NCBI GenBank assembly: GCA_002687025.1
Contig: NYZG01000332.1
Location: 1 to 9,098 of the forward strand
Reading direction: 5' to 3'
DNA length: 9,098 bases
Origin: Candidatus Poribacteria bacterium
Lineage (GTDB): Bacteria > Poribacteria > WGA-4E > GCA-2687025
Part shown: positions 1 through 6,639 of the stretch, piece after piece
Layout: each line of letters opens with the position of its first letter
Position numbering within the stretch: the first letter of the stretch is position 1
Position numbers and translations under genes: made by a program
Notes under the pieces: model-generated
Told to the model about the DNA's origin: nothing
The model's input: the letters and a program-made list of their open reading frames with translations, nothing else
The model's database searches: none

Positions 1-1917
1 CTCCGCCTGCGCGAGCAGGAGGAATACACGTGGGGGATATACGTCCACCGCGCCATCAGTCGAAAGCAGGAGCGCGCCCAGTGGATCCACTTCCCAAAGG
101 GCACGAACGGGTGGAACTCGCGCTTCGGGCATCTGACGGGCATCACGGGCATCTCACCCACGCGGCCCGTGGAGGCGGCCCCGTTCACCGTAGGCAGCTC
201 GACGTTCACCGCTGGCGACAGCGGGACGGGAGGCGCCGCGTCGGCCGGCGTGGACCTGCGCTACGGCCTTGCGTCGGGCATGTCGCTGAACGCCACGATC
301 AACCCCGACTTCGGCCAGGTGGAAGCCGACCCCGCGGTGCTGAACCTGGGCGTGTTCGAGACGTTCTTCGAGGAGCGGCGGCCCTTCTTCGTCGAGGGAT
401 CGTCCGTCTTTCGCGGACCGAGCCCCGACATCGTGGGGATCGACGGCCCGGCGCGTCTCTTCCACTCACGGCGTATCGGCCGCGCGCCGGGCCGCTTCGG
501 CGTGCCAGACGGATTCGAGGAAATGGCCCGGCCTCGGGCGACGACGATCCTTGGGGCCGCGAAGCTCTCCGGCAAGACTGCCGCCGGAACATCTTACGGG
601 ATTCTGGATGCGCTGACCGCTGACGAATACGCGGACATCCGTCGATCGGAGGACGAAGGATCGGACGGCGAGACGTTCCGCGTCGAGCCCCGGACGAACT
701 TCCTGATCGGCCGCGTACAGCAGGACGTGCTCGGTGACTCTACAGTGGGCGGGATGTTCACCACCATGAACGGTGACGGCTTCGCCCCGGCATTCGTCGC
801 CAGCGCGGACGGCGAGTTCAAGTGGGCCGACAAGGCGTATCGCGTGTTCACGCGCGCAGGCGTCAGCCGAACAGGAGCGATCGGCGACCGCGACAGCGGC
901 TACGAGGCGGCCGCTTACTTCTCGAAGTTCTCCGGCTCGTTCGGCGGCCAGGTGTACGCCGACGCGAGGTCGCCAGAGTTCAACGCGAACGACCTCGGCT
1001 TCATGTCACGCGCTGGACGCACACAGGTCGGGGGCCACGTCTACGCGCAGATACAGAATCCGTGGGCGTTGGCGCGACGATCCGGCTTCAATCTCAACGC
1101 GTGGCGGCAGGCGAACTACGACGGACTTGCGCTAGAGCAGGGCGTCAACGTCAACAGTTGGCACAACCTGAAGAACTACTGGTGGTTCAACTTCGGCATC
1201 AACCGCGAGCTTGCCGTGTACGATGACCTCGCGACGCGCGGCGGCCCCGCGATGCGGCGCCCGGCCGCCGTACGGTGGTGGACGAACGTGAACTCCGACG
1301 ATCGCAAGACGGTTGCGGCCGGCGTCAGCATGATGGGCGTGCGCAGTGACGGCGGAGACAACAGCTACCATCGGCGGTCTCTGCGCGTTGAGGTCAAGCC
1401 TGCCACGAACGTCCAGGTCCATGTCAGTTCGTCCTACTCGTCGGAGATGTCGTTCGCCCAGTGGATCGAGAACCTCGACGTGGACGGCGATGGGCAGGAC
1501 GACCGGTTCGTGTTCGGCGAACTCGACAGCGATGTGTTCGACGTGAGTCTGCGGCTGAACGTGGCGCTCACGCGGACGCTGACCCTCCAGGGATACGTGC
1601 AGCCGTTCGTGGCCGTGGGTGACTACACCGCGTTCAAGGAACTGGCGCGCCCCAAGTCGTACGACTTCACGCCCGTCGCCGAAGCGATCCTGAACGCCTC
1701 GCCAGACTTCACGCGGCGGTCGTTACGGAGCAACGTCGTCTTGCGGTGGGAATATCGCCCGGGAAGCGCGCTGTTCGCGGTGTGGTCGCAGAATCGGAGC
1801 GAGTCGCTGGACCTGTCCGATCCGTCCTTCCGGCCCCTGCACGGTGTGCGGGACAGCTTCCGGGACGACGGCGAGGACACGTTCTTGCTGAAGCTGAGCT
1901 ACTGGATGGGAGTGTAG
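1..1917 (+). CDS. DUF5916 outer-membrane barrel protein, 5'-truncated by window edge
   Basis: The reading frame is open from base 1 to the TAG at 1915-1917, giving 638 visible residues; the true start lies left of the window. Visible residues 1-33 look like the end of the CBM9-like N-terminal domain that usually precedes DUF5916. Next come the family hallmarks: RFGHLTGI (41-48), then a strongly conserved stretch at 94-137 containing INPDFGQVEADPAV and ERRPFFVEG. The rest alternates short beta strands, as expected of an outer-membrane beta barrel, with QPFVAVGDY near 537-545 and a final aromatic strand ending LSYWMGV. An acidic loop with Asp at 493, 495, 497 and 500 (pattern DxDGDG) could bind calcium. 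The biochemical role of the family is unknown; surface glycan binding or transport is inference only. The internal GTG at 169 is not a start, because homology begins upstream of it. Confidence 0.9.
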   Translation, partial: LRLREQEEYTWGIYVHRAISRKQERAQWIHFPKGTNGWNSRFGHLTGITGISPTRPVEAAPFTVGSSTFTAGDSGTGGAASAGVDLRYGLASGMSLNATINPDFGQVEADPAVLNLGVFETFFEERRPFFVEGSSVFRGPSPDIVGIDGPARLFHSRRIGRAPGRFGVPDGFEEMARPRATTILGAAKLSGKTAAGTSYGILDALTADEYADIRRSEDEGSDGETFRVEPRTNFLIGRVQQDVLGDSTVGGMFTTMNGDGFAPAFVASADGEFKWADKAYRVFTRAGVSRTGAIGDRDSGYEAAAYFSKFSGSFGGQVYADARSPEFNANDLGFMSRAGRTQVGGHVYAQIQNPWALARRSGFNLNAWRQANYDGLALEQGVNVNSWHNLKNYWWFNFGINRELAVYDDLATRGGPAMRRPAAVRWWTNVNSDDRKTVAAGVSMMGVRSDGGDNSYHRRSLRVEVKPATNVQVHVSSSYSSEMSFAQWIENLDVDGDGQDDRFVFGELDSDVFDVSLRLNVALTRTLTLQGYVQPFVAVGDYTAFKELARPKSYDFTPVAEAILNASPDFTRRSLRSNVVLRWEYRPGSALFAVWSQNRSESLDLSDPSFRPLHGVRDSFRDDGEDTFLLKLSYWMGV

Positions 1918-1940
1918 TCGGGCCATCTCGCCCAACGCCT

Positions 1941-1982
1941 CTGCGTCCCGCGGGGCAGGTTGCGGACGGCGCGAGGACGCAG
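1941..1982 (+). repeat. 8-bp inverted repeat in the DUF5916-hydrolase gap
   Basis: CTGCGTCC (1941-1948) is exactly complementary to GGACGCAG (1975-1982), with 26 nt between the arms. It sits after the DUF5916 stop and ends 7 nt before the ribosome binding site of the next gene. No T-run follows, so an intrinsic terminator is unlikely. It could be an mRNA stem or chance in GC-rich DNA. Confidence 0.3.
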
Positions 1983-1989
1983 CGTACGC

Positions 1990-1995
1990 AGGAGG
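1990..1995 (+). promoter_or_regulatory. Shine-Dalgarno AGGAGG for the amide hydrolase
   Basis: A full-consensus AGGAGG lies 6 nt before the ATG at 2002. This settles the start of the downstream gene: it excludes the earlier in-frame start at 1960 and leaves Cys as residue 2, as required for an Ntn hydrolase. Confidence 0.85.
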
Positions 1996-2001
1996 ACCGT
2001 C

Positions 2002-3108
2002 ATGTGCACGATCTTCTACGCATTCGATGGCGACGTCGCCTTGGCCGGGAACAACGAGGACTCCAGCAATCCCAGGACCAAGGTCTGGTTCGTCCCACGA
2101 ACCGGCGGCGAAGTCGGCGGGCGCGAGTTCCGCGCCGGCCATGGCCGGACATACTTCGGTTACGACAACTGGCTGCCTGAGGGCGCCGTGAACGACCAGG
2201 GCCTGTTCTTCGACGCCGTCGCGGTCGATGTCGTGCGGATGGCGGAGCAGGCGGGGAAGCCGCTCTTCGAGGGCAATCTCGTCGACGCGTTCATGGCCGA
2301 ATGCGCGTCCGTGCGCGACGTGGAGCGATTCCTGACGCGGTACAGCTTCCACGACGGCGGGTGGAACGGCGCATACCTCGTGGGTGATCGGCACGGCGAC
2401 TCCGCGGTCATCGAGCCGTTCGGCGCGTGGGCTGTGCTCCGCAGGCGAGGCCGCTTCCAGATTGCCACGAACTTCTGGCAGTCGCAGACCAAGCCGGAAG
2501 AGCGCGTCTGCGGGCGGTACCACATCGCGGAGGAGATGCTGGGCGCGGCCGATAGCTTCTCGGTTGAGCTGTTCCGCAGCGTTCTGTCCGCCGTCCACCA
2601 GGAGCGGTTTACGCAGACGCTGTACTCGAACATCTGCGACCTGTGCACTGGCCTCGTGTATCTCTACAACTTCCACAACTTCGAGGATGTCGTCGTGCTC
2701 GACACCACTGCCGAACTCCAGAAGGGCGCCCATGGCATTGACCTGCCGTCTCTGTTCCCAAGGTCCTTCGCGGCGGAGCAGTATGCCGTCCAGATGGCCG
2801 AGGACGAAGCGATAACCCAGCAGATACGCCTGGCCGCCGTTGGCGGGGCGTCGGCCTCCGCAGCCGATGTCGCCGCCTATGAGGGGCGTTACGGTGGCTC
2901 GCCCGGAATCGACCTTACAGTCGAGGCGCGGGACGGTCGACTGCACTACGGAGGCATCGGCAGCGAAGGCGAGCTGATGCCACAGCGAGGGGCCGGCTTC
3001 TCCTCTAAGTCCGGGCTAGAGTTCACATTCCTCAGGGCCGAGCCGGGCCCGGCTACGGGCGTCCTGGTCAGCTTCGGCGGCGGCCGGTTTCTCGCCCGGC
3101 GCGGCTGA
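2002..3108 (+). CDS. Ntn-type linear amide C-N hydrolase (choloylglycine hydrolase-like) with C-terminal beta domain
   Basis: The protein has 368 residues. It begins MCTIF, so removal of Met would expose Cys2 as the N-terminal nucleophile of the choloylglycine hydrolase/carcinine hydrolase/isopenicillin-N acyltransferase group, which cleave linear amide bonds. Supporting motifs are GNNED (16-20), WFVP (29-32), YFGYDNW (51-57) and NDQGLFFD (64-71), typical of the catalytic half. No signal peptide is present, as expected when the nucleophile is residue 2, so the enzyme is probably cytoplasmic. Residues from about 285 to the end form a separate small domain (AAYEGRYGG at 289-297, then strand-turn-strand pattern) resembling the DUF3471-type C-terminal domain of serine beta-lactamase-like proteins. 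The substrate cannot be read from the sequence; bile salt, penicillin V, N-acyl amino acid or peptide amides are all possible. It lies 84 nt after the DUF5916 gene on the same strand and could be co-transcribed with it. Confidence 0.83.
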   Translation: MCTIFYAFDGDVALAGNNEDSSNPRTKVWFVPRTGGEVGGREFRAGHGRTYFGYDNWLPEGAVNDQGLFFDAVAVDVVRMAEQAGKPLFEGNLVDAFMAECASVRDVERFLTRYSFHDGGWNGAYLVGDRHGDSAVIEPFGAWAVLRRRGRFQIATNFWQSQTKPEERVCGRYHIAEEMLGAADSFSVELFRSVLSAVHQERFTQTLYSNICDLCTGLVYLYNFHNFEDVVVLDTTAELQKGAHGIDLPSLFPRSFAAEQYAVQMAEDEAITQQIRLAAVGGASASAADVAAYEGRYGGSPGIDLTVEARDGRLHYGGIGSEGELMPQRGAGFSSKSGLEFTFLRAEPGPATGVLVSFGGGRFLARRG

Positions 3109-3266
3109 CGCATAGGCGGCCGCCAGCGTCGGCCAGTCTCGACGGCCCTGTGTGAAATCGCAACACGCCCTGCGGATCTCGCCAGATGTCCGCAACCGAC
3201 CCGCGCAATCTGTCGTAGTCGTCTTCGGGGAGGTTGTCTCTCCGGGCCCCACGACGTACCGTTTGG

Positions 3267-3285
3267 GCGTGGCGCGGCTCCACGC
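3267..3285 (+). other. Small GC-rich hairpin upstream of the nuclease gene
   Basis: GCGTGG (3267-3272) pairs with CCACGC (3280-3285) around a 7-nt loop, and a competing pairing exists between GGCGCG (3271-3276) and CGCGCC (3285-3290). The two stems are mutually exclusive and lie 22-45 nt before the ATG at 3312. They may be chance in this GC-rich leader. Otherwise the 3109-3311 gap shows no convincing promoter, terminator or RNA gene. Confidence 0.2.
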
Positions 3286-3311
3286 GCGCCGCCTACACAG
3301 GAATCATCACG

Positions 3312-4424
3312 ATGCTGACGAGGGACATGGTCTCCTCGGCGCCGGACGCGCCGGGGGTCTACTTCTTTCGGGATAAGACCGGCCGCCTGCTCTACATCGG
3401 CAAGGCCAAGTCCCTGCGCAAGCGCGTGCGCCAGTACACGGCCGCGCAGACGACCCTGACGGCCAAGGTGCGGCGCATGGTGCGTCGCGTCGAAGGTGTG
3501 GAGTTGCGCGTCCTCGGCTCGGAGCTGGAGGCGCTCATCACGGAATCTCGGCTCATCAAAGAGCAGCAGCCGCACTACAACGTCGCCCTGAAGCGCGCGC
3601 GCAAGTACCCGTTCCTGAAGATCCAGCGCGCGGAGAGATTCCCGCGCGTCCTCCTGAGTTCCGACATCGAGCTCGACGGCAGCGACTACTTCGGGCCCTT
3701 CCCCGGATGGGGGGCCGCGCAGGAGACGCGCGAACTCGTCCACCAGTTGTTCCCGATCCGCACGTGCGAAATGGACATCCGCCCGCGTGAGGCTTACCGA
3801 CCGTGCTTCAAATACCACGTCGAGCGTTGCGGCGCCCCGTGCGCGGAGATGGTCGCGGACGTGGAATACGACATCATGCTGGAAAGGCTCTGTGACTTCC
3901 TCCTCGGCGAGCACAAGCCGGTCGAGCGCGACCTGATGGGCCGCCGCGAGGATGCGTGCGGCAAGCTCGAGTTCGAGCGGGCGCGCCTCATACAGAACCG
4001 GCTGGAGGCGCTACAGCGCTACTCCGCGCGGAATCGCTACCAGGTGAACGCCGTGCGGAACAACCACCTGGTCGTGGTCTGCCCTTCGGCCCGGCTGGGT
4101 AGCGCAGAGCTGTTCCTGGTGAAGGCCGGGACGTTCCGCGGACAGGTGACGATGTCGACCGACCAGGCAGCGAGAACGCTCACGACGACACTCAGAGACA
4201 TCTTCATGTCCGAGGACGCGCCAGCCGACCTTACCGCACAGGATGTCGACGCCATGAACGTCATGTCACAGTGGCTCTACGCGAACCGGGATCGCCAGGA
4301 GGTCGTCCGCGTCGAAGGGCTCAGCGAGCGGGCGTGCGCCGCCGCGGCGGATGCGGTGCGTCACGTGCTGCTCTCGGCCACCTTGGCCCCGCGCTCCGCG
4401 CCAATGGCGGCGCATGTACGATAG
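3312..4424 (+). CDS. Short UvrC/Cho-like GIY-YIG endonuclease with UVR motif
   Basis: The protein has 370 residues and matches only the N-terminal half of UvrC, the nucleotide-excision-repair incision subunit (about 600 aa). The GIY-YIG domain spans about 12-92: GVY (15-17), YIG (28-30), Arg38, Tyr42, Glu78 in ITESRLIK and Asn90, all matching UvrC active-site positions. Four cysteines at 152, 165, 173 and 177 (C-x12-C-x7-C-x3-C) match the cluster that holds a [4Fe-4S] centre in E. coli UvrC. A UVR (UvrB-binding) helix pair is likely at about 205-236. Residues 250-370 are only weakly like the following UvrC region. The RNase H-like second nuclease and the helix-hairpin-helix domain are absent, and no remnant lies downstream. 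In architecture it resembles Cho, which makes only the 3' incision. The start at ATG 3312 is chosen because AGGA (3299-3302) lies 9 nt upstream and family homology begins at residue 11. It overlaps the VWA gene by 11 nt. Confidence 0.85.
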   Translation: MLTRDMVSSAPDAPGVYFFRDKTGRLLYIGKAKSLRKRVRQYTAAQTTLTAKVRRMVRRVEGVELRVLGSELEALITESRLIKEQQPHYNVALKRARKYPFLKIQRAERFPRVLLSSDIELDGSDYFGPFPGWGAAQETRELVHQLFPIRTCEMDIRPREAYRPCFKYHVERCGAPCAEMVADVEYDIMLERLCDFLLGEHKPVERDLMGRREDACGKLEFERARLIQNRLEALQRYSARNRYQVNAVRNNHLVVVCPSARLGSAELFLVKAGTFRGQVTMSTDQAARTLTTTLRDIFMSEDAPADLTAQDVDAMNVMSQWLYANRDRQEVVRVEGLSERACAAAADAVRHVLLSATLAPRSAPMAAHVR

Positions 4425-5418
4425 GTGGCTGGTTACCGGCGCGATGTTCCTCCTCGTGGCTGCCGCCGCCGCCGCCCTGGCGCGCGCCGATAGGTTGCGC
4501 CGCGTGGCGCTAGACGGACTGCTAGCGACGGGTGCTCGCGGGTTGGTGTTGCGTGGACGGGACCCGCGCCGACTTCGCCTTGTGGCGCTCCTATGCGCCG
4601 CCGCGGCCCTCGCCGCCGCTTCCGTCGGGTCGAGCCGCTCGTCCTTCGAGGACGCCGCCAGGGCCGACCGAGACCTGCTGGTCGTGGTCGATACGTCGCT
4701 GAGCATGGCGGCCGAAGACGCGCAGCCGTCGCGCCTCGGCGCCGCCAAGCAGACGATTCGCGCACTGCTGCAACAGGCCGCTGGCGAGCGCATAGGCGTC
4801 GTGGCGTTCGCGGGCAGCGCCATCGTCCAGTGCCCGCTGACCCGCGATTACTCAGCCGTCGCCATGCTTACCGACAGCCTCCATCCGGGCATCATACCGC
4901 AACCGGGCTCGGCCCTGCGGGACGCCCTCTTCGAGGCGGGCCGGGCGTTCTCGGCCGAGCCGACGCGAGCGCGGGTCGTCGTGCTGATAACCGACGGTGA
5001 GGACCACTCGTCGGCCCCCGAGGGAGTGCTCGCGCATCTGCGCAAACACGATGCCGCGCTGATCGCCGTCTGCGTCGGCTCGGCCGAGGGAGCCCCCATC
5101 CCCATACGCGCCGACGACGGTCAACTCATGCGCTACAAGCGAGACCGCGCGGGCAGGCTGGTCTCGACGAAGGCCGGCCCGGAGCTGCTCGGGGGGTTGG
5201 CCGAACGCGCCGGGGGTAGCTTCTTCCACATACACGGCCGGGGAGCCTTCGGGGACGTGCTCGACGCTGTCGCACGGCTCGACACGGGAGATGGCGAGTC
5301 GATACTCCGCCGCGGGCCCACCGCTCTGGCAGCGTACGCGCTCGCGGCCCTGCTGCTCGAAGCGTGGGCGTACGCCTTCACGAGACGCAGGGGTGGGGCC
5401 GCCACGGAGGCGGCATAG
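4414..5418 (+). CDS. BatA/BatB-like membrane-anchored VWA-domain protein
   Basis: The protein has 334 residues. Two N-terminal membrane segments (about 5-24 and 53-71) are separated by a basic linker, followed by a VWA domain (about 86-275) and a C-terminal membrane segment (about 306-323) ending in RRR. This is the layout of BatA/BatB (aerotolerance-type) proteins. The metal-ion (MIDAS) site is visible as DTSLS (93-97), Ser166 in QPGSAL where the family usually has Thr, and Asp194 in ITDGED. Other family marks are SRLGAAK (106-112), RIGVVAFAG (126-134) and PLTRDY (141-146). The VWA domain should face the periplasm and bind a partner. Bat genes usually sit with moxR and DUF58 genes; none is visible here. 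The ATG at 4414 lies inside the end of the nuclease gene with only a weak GGCGG upstream, which suggests translational coupling. An alternative start, Met11 at 4444, would shorten the first helix. Confidence 0.85.
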   Translation: MYDRWLVTGAMFLLVAAAAAALARADRLRRVALDGLLATGARGLVLRGRDPRRLRLVALLCAAAALAAASVGSSRSSFEDAARADRDLLVVVDTSLSMAAEDAQPSRLGAAKQTIRALLQQAAGERIGVVAFAGSAIVQCPLTRDYSAVAMLTDSLHPGIIPQPGSALRDALFEAGRAFSAEPTRARVVVLITDGEDHSSAPEGVLAHLRKHDAALIAVCVGSAEGAPIPIRADDGQLMRYKRDRAGRLVSTKAGPELLGGLAERAGGSFFHIHGRGAFGDVLDAVARLDTGDGESILRRGPTALAAYALAALLLEAWAYAFTRRRGGAATEAA

Positions 5419-5425
5419 AGCGCCG

Positions 5426-6556
5426 CTATTCGGCGAAGAGCCGCTCGCGGTCCGTTTCGACACGGCTCTCGTAGTCCGATTCCAGAACACGAGACGGCAC
5501 GTACAGGTGCTCCACGTCCTGCCGCAGCTTGTGCGCCTGCTGAGCCGCCTGGACGAGATTCGCAAGCTGCTCGGGGAAGAGGGCCTGGAATCCGTCGGAC
5601 TTCGCGATGAGCGGGTTCGGGTGCGCTTCGAGCAGAAGGACGCTCGCGCCGGCGAAGACGCTGGCCACGGTCAACGGGTGAACAAGATCCCGGATGCCGC
5701 ACCCGTGCGACGCGTCAACGGCGACGGGAAGGCCGGTAAGCTGGTAATGGAACGCCGCTACGGTGCCCAGATCCAATGTGTTGCGGGTGTACTTATTCGC
5801 GCTCCCGATCCCGCGCTCGCACAGAACGATGTTCTCCTTCCCGCAGGTCATCATGCGCTCGACCCACAGGAGGTAGTCTTCGCAGTCTACCGCGTTGCCG
5901 CGCTTGTGTATCACCGGGAGGTCGGAGTTGCGCAGAGCGTTCAGAAGGACCGTGTTGCGGCTGTTCGGCTCGCCGATCTGGAGGCAGTCAACGCCGACAT
6001 CCTCGTAAAGCGGGATCGCCGCGTGGTCGAGGATCTCGACGGCGACCGGCATATCGAACGCGCGACCCGCCTTCACGATCGACTCCAGCCCCTCGCGTAG
6101 AGCGTCGTCGGAGCCCGCGCCGATCCCTTCCCATCCACTGTACGGGCTCGACCTGTATTTGTGGACGCCCCCGCGGAGAATCTGCGCTCCCGCGTCCTTC
6201 ACCATCTCGGCCGATTCCATGATCTGCCGCTCGCTCTCGACAGAGCACGGCCCTGCGACGACGACCAGATCCCGCCCGATGCGAACCGATCCGATGTTGA
6301 AGTCCACGTAGAGGCGGTTCGTCGGGTCGCCCTTCTGCGCGGCGCGTTTGTACTTGCGCGAGATGGCGATGAGCCCCTCGACCCCGGACATTTTCTGCAC
6401 GTCGGGCTGTGAGAGTTGCGACACGTCGCCGTAGACGCCGATGAGCGTGTGGTCCGTGCCGACCAGTTTCCCGGTCGTATAGCCTCGGTCCTGCAGCATA
6501 GTTTCGACCGCGGCGATTTCGTTGTCGGTTGCGGTACGACGCATCTTAACAATCAT
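5426..6556 (-). CDS. aroF: 3-deoxy-7-phosphoheptulonate (DAHP) synthase, type I-beta, divergent
   Basis: The protein has 376 residues. It should condense phosphoenolpyruvate with erythrose 4-phosphate, the first step of the shikimate pathway, in the cytoplasm. Residues 1-70 (MIVKMRRTAT onward, with IGVYGD at 39-44) form the ferredoxin-like regulatory domain seen in Thermotoga-type enzymes, the site of aromatic amino acid feedback. The barrel follows: AGPCSVES (101-108), ILRGG (126-130), HKRG (217-220), LCERGI (245-250) and TRNTLD (257-262). The four expected metal ligands are present: Cys104, His284, Glu310 and Asp321. Two catalytic loops are unusual: KYRSSPYSGW (133-142) replaces the normal KPRTSPYSFQ, and SHGCG (283-287) replaces SHSGG. 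The start is supported by GGAGAA at 6565-6570, 8 nt upstream. The gene converges on the VWA gene with 7 nt between stops. A relaxed-specificity or different-aldose relative is the main alternative. Confidence 0.88.
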   Translation of the reverse strand: MIVKMRRTATDNEIAAVETMLQDRGYTTGKLVGTDHTLIGVYGDVSQLSQPDVQKMSGVEGLIAISRKYKRAAQKGDPTNRLYVDFNIGSVRIGRDLVVVAGPCSVESERQIMESAEMVKDAGAQILRGGVHKYRSSPYSGWEGIGAGSDDALREGLESIVKAGRAFDMPVAVEILDHAAIPLYEDVGVDCLQIGEPNSRNTVLLNALRNSDLPVIHKRGNAVDCEDYLLWVERMMTCGKENIVLCERGIGSANKYTRNTLDLGTVAAFHYQLTGLPVAVDASHGCGIRDLVHPLTVASVFAGASVLLLEAHPNPLIAKSDGFQALFPEQLANLVQAAQQAHKLRQDVEHLYVPSRVLESDYESRVETDRERLFAE

Positions 6557-6582
6557 CGCCGGGCTTCTCCGATGCCTGTCTG

Positions 6583-6593
6583 GTGTGCCACAC
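6583..6593. repeat. 11-bp palindrome in the DAHP synthase leader
   Basis: GTGTG and CACAC flank a single central base, making an odd palindrome that begins 27 nt before the DAHP synthase start. It lies downstream of the promoter candidate, so it could be a repressor operator. It is short and may be chance. Confidence 0.25.
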
Positions 6594-6639
6594 GGCGGGG
6601 CGGATTCCCGATGGTACTGTCAACGCCGCATGACCGCTT

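Noticed and set aside
169..171. GTG as a start codon for the DUF5916 gene
   Set aside because: Family homology (RFGHLTGI and the preceding domain end) continues upstream in the same frame to base 1, so this codon is an internal Val.
1960..2001. Earlier start for the amide hydrolase
   Set aside because: It would add 14 Arg-rich residues before the catalytic Cys and ignore the consensus ribosome binding site at 1990-1995.
1723..2946. 407-codon open frame on the minus strand
   Set aside because: It lies antisense to the well-supported hydrolase and DUF5916 genes, has no recognisable motifs, and is of the kind produced by high GC content in complementary frames.
3234..3311. Earlier start for the UvrC-like nuclease
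   Set aside because: The 26 added residues have no similarity to the family, and a better ribosome binding site precedes the ATG at 3312.
2946..3914. 322-codon open frame on the minus strand
   Set aside because: Most of it is antisense to the hydrolase end and to the GIY-YIG domain; composition is Arg/Ala/Pro-rich with no family signature.
4351..4413. Earlier start for the VWA protein
   Set aside because: The 21 added residues are Arg/Pro/Cys-rich shadow sequence inside the nuclease gene; the first membrane helix fits a start at 4414.
4456..4479. GCC-rich run resembling a trinucleotide repeat
   Set aside because: It encodes the alanines of the first membrane helix of the VWA protein and is ordinary GC-rich codon use.
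4266..4823. 185-codon minus-strand open frame over the nuclease-VWA junction
   Set aside because: It consists of low-complexity Ala/Arg/Ser sequence that mirrors GC-rich codons of the two plus-strand genes.
6618..6623. Perfect TTGACA (-35 consensus) on the minus strand upstream of the DAHP synthase gene
   Set aside because: At 16-18 nt spacing the sequence is entirely G/C, with nothing resembling a -10 box.
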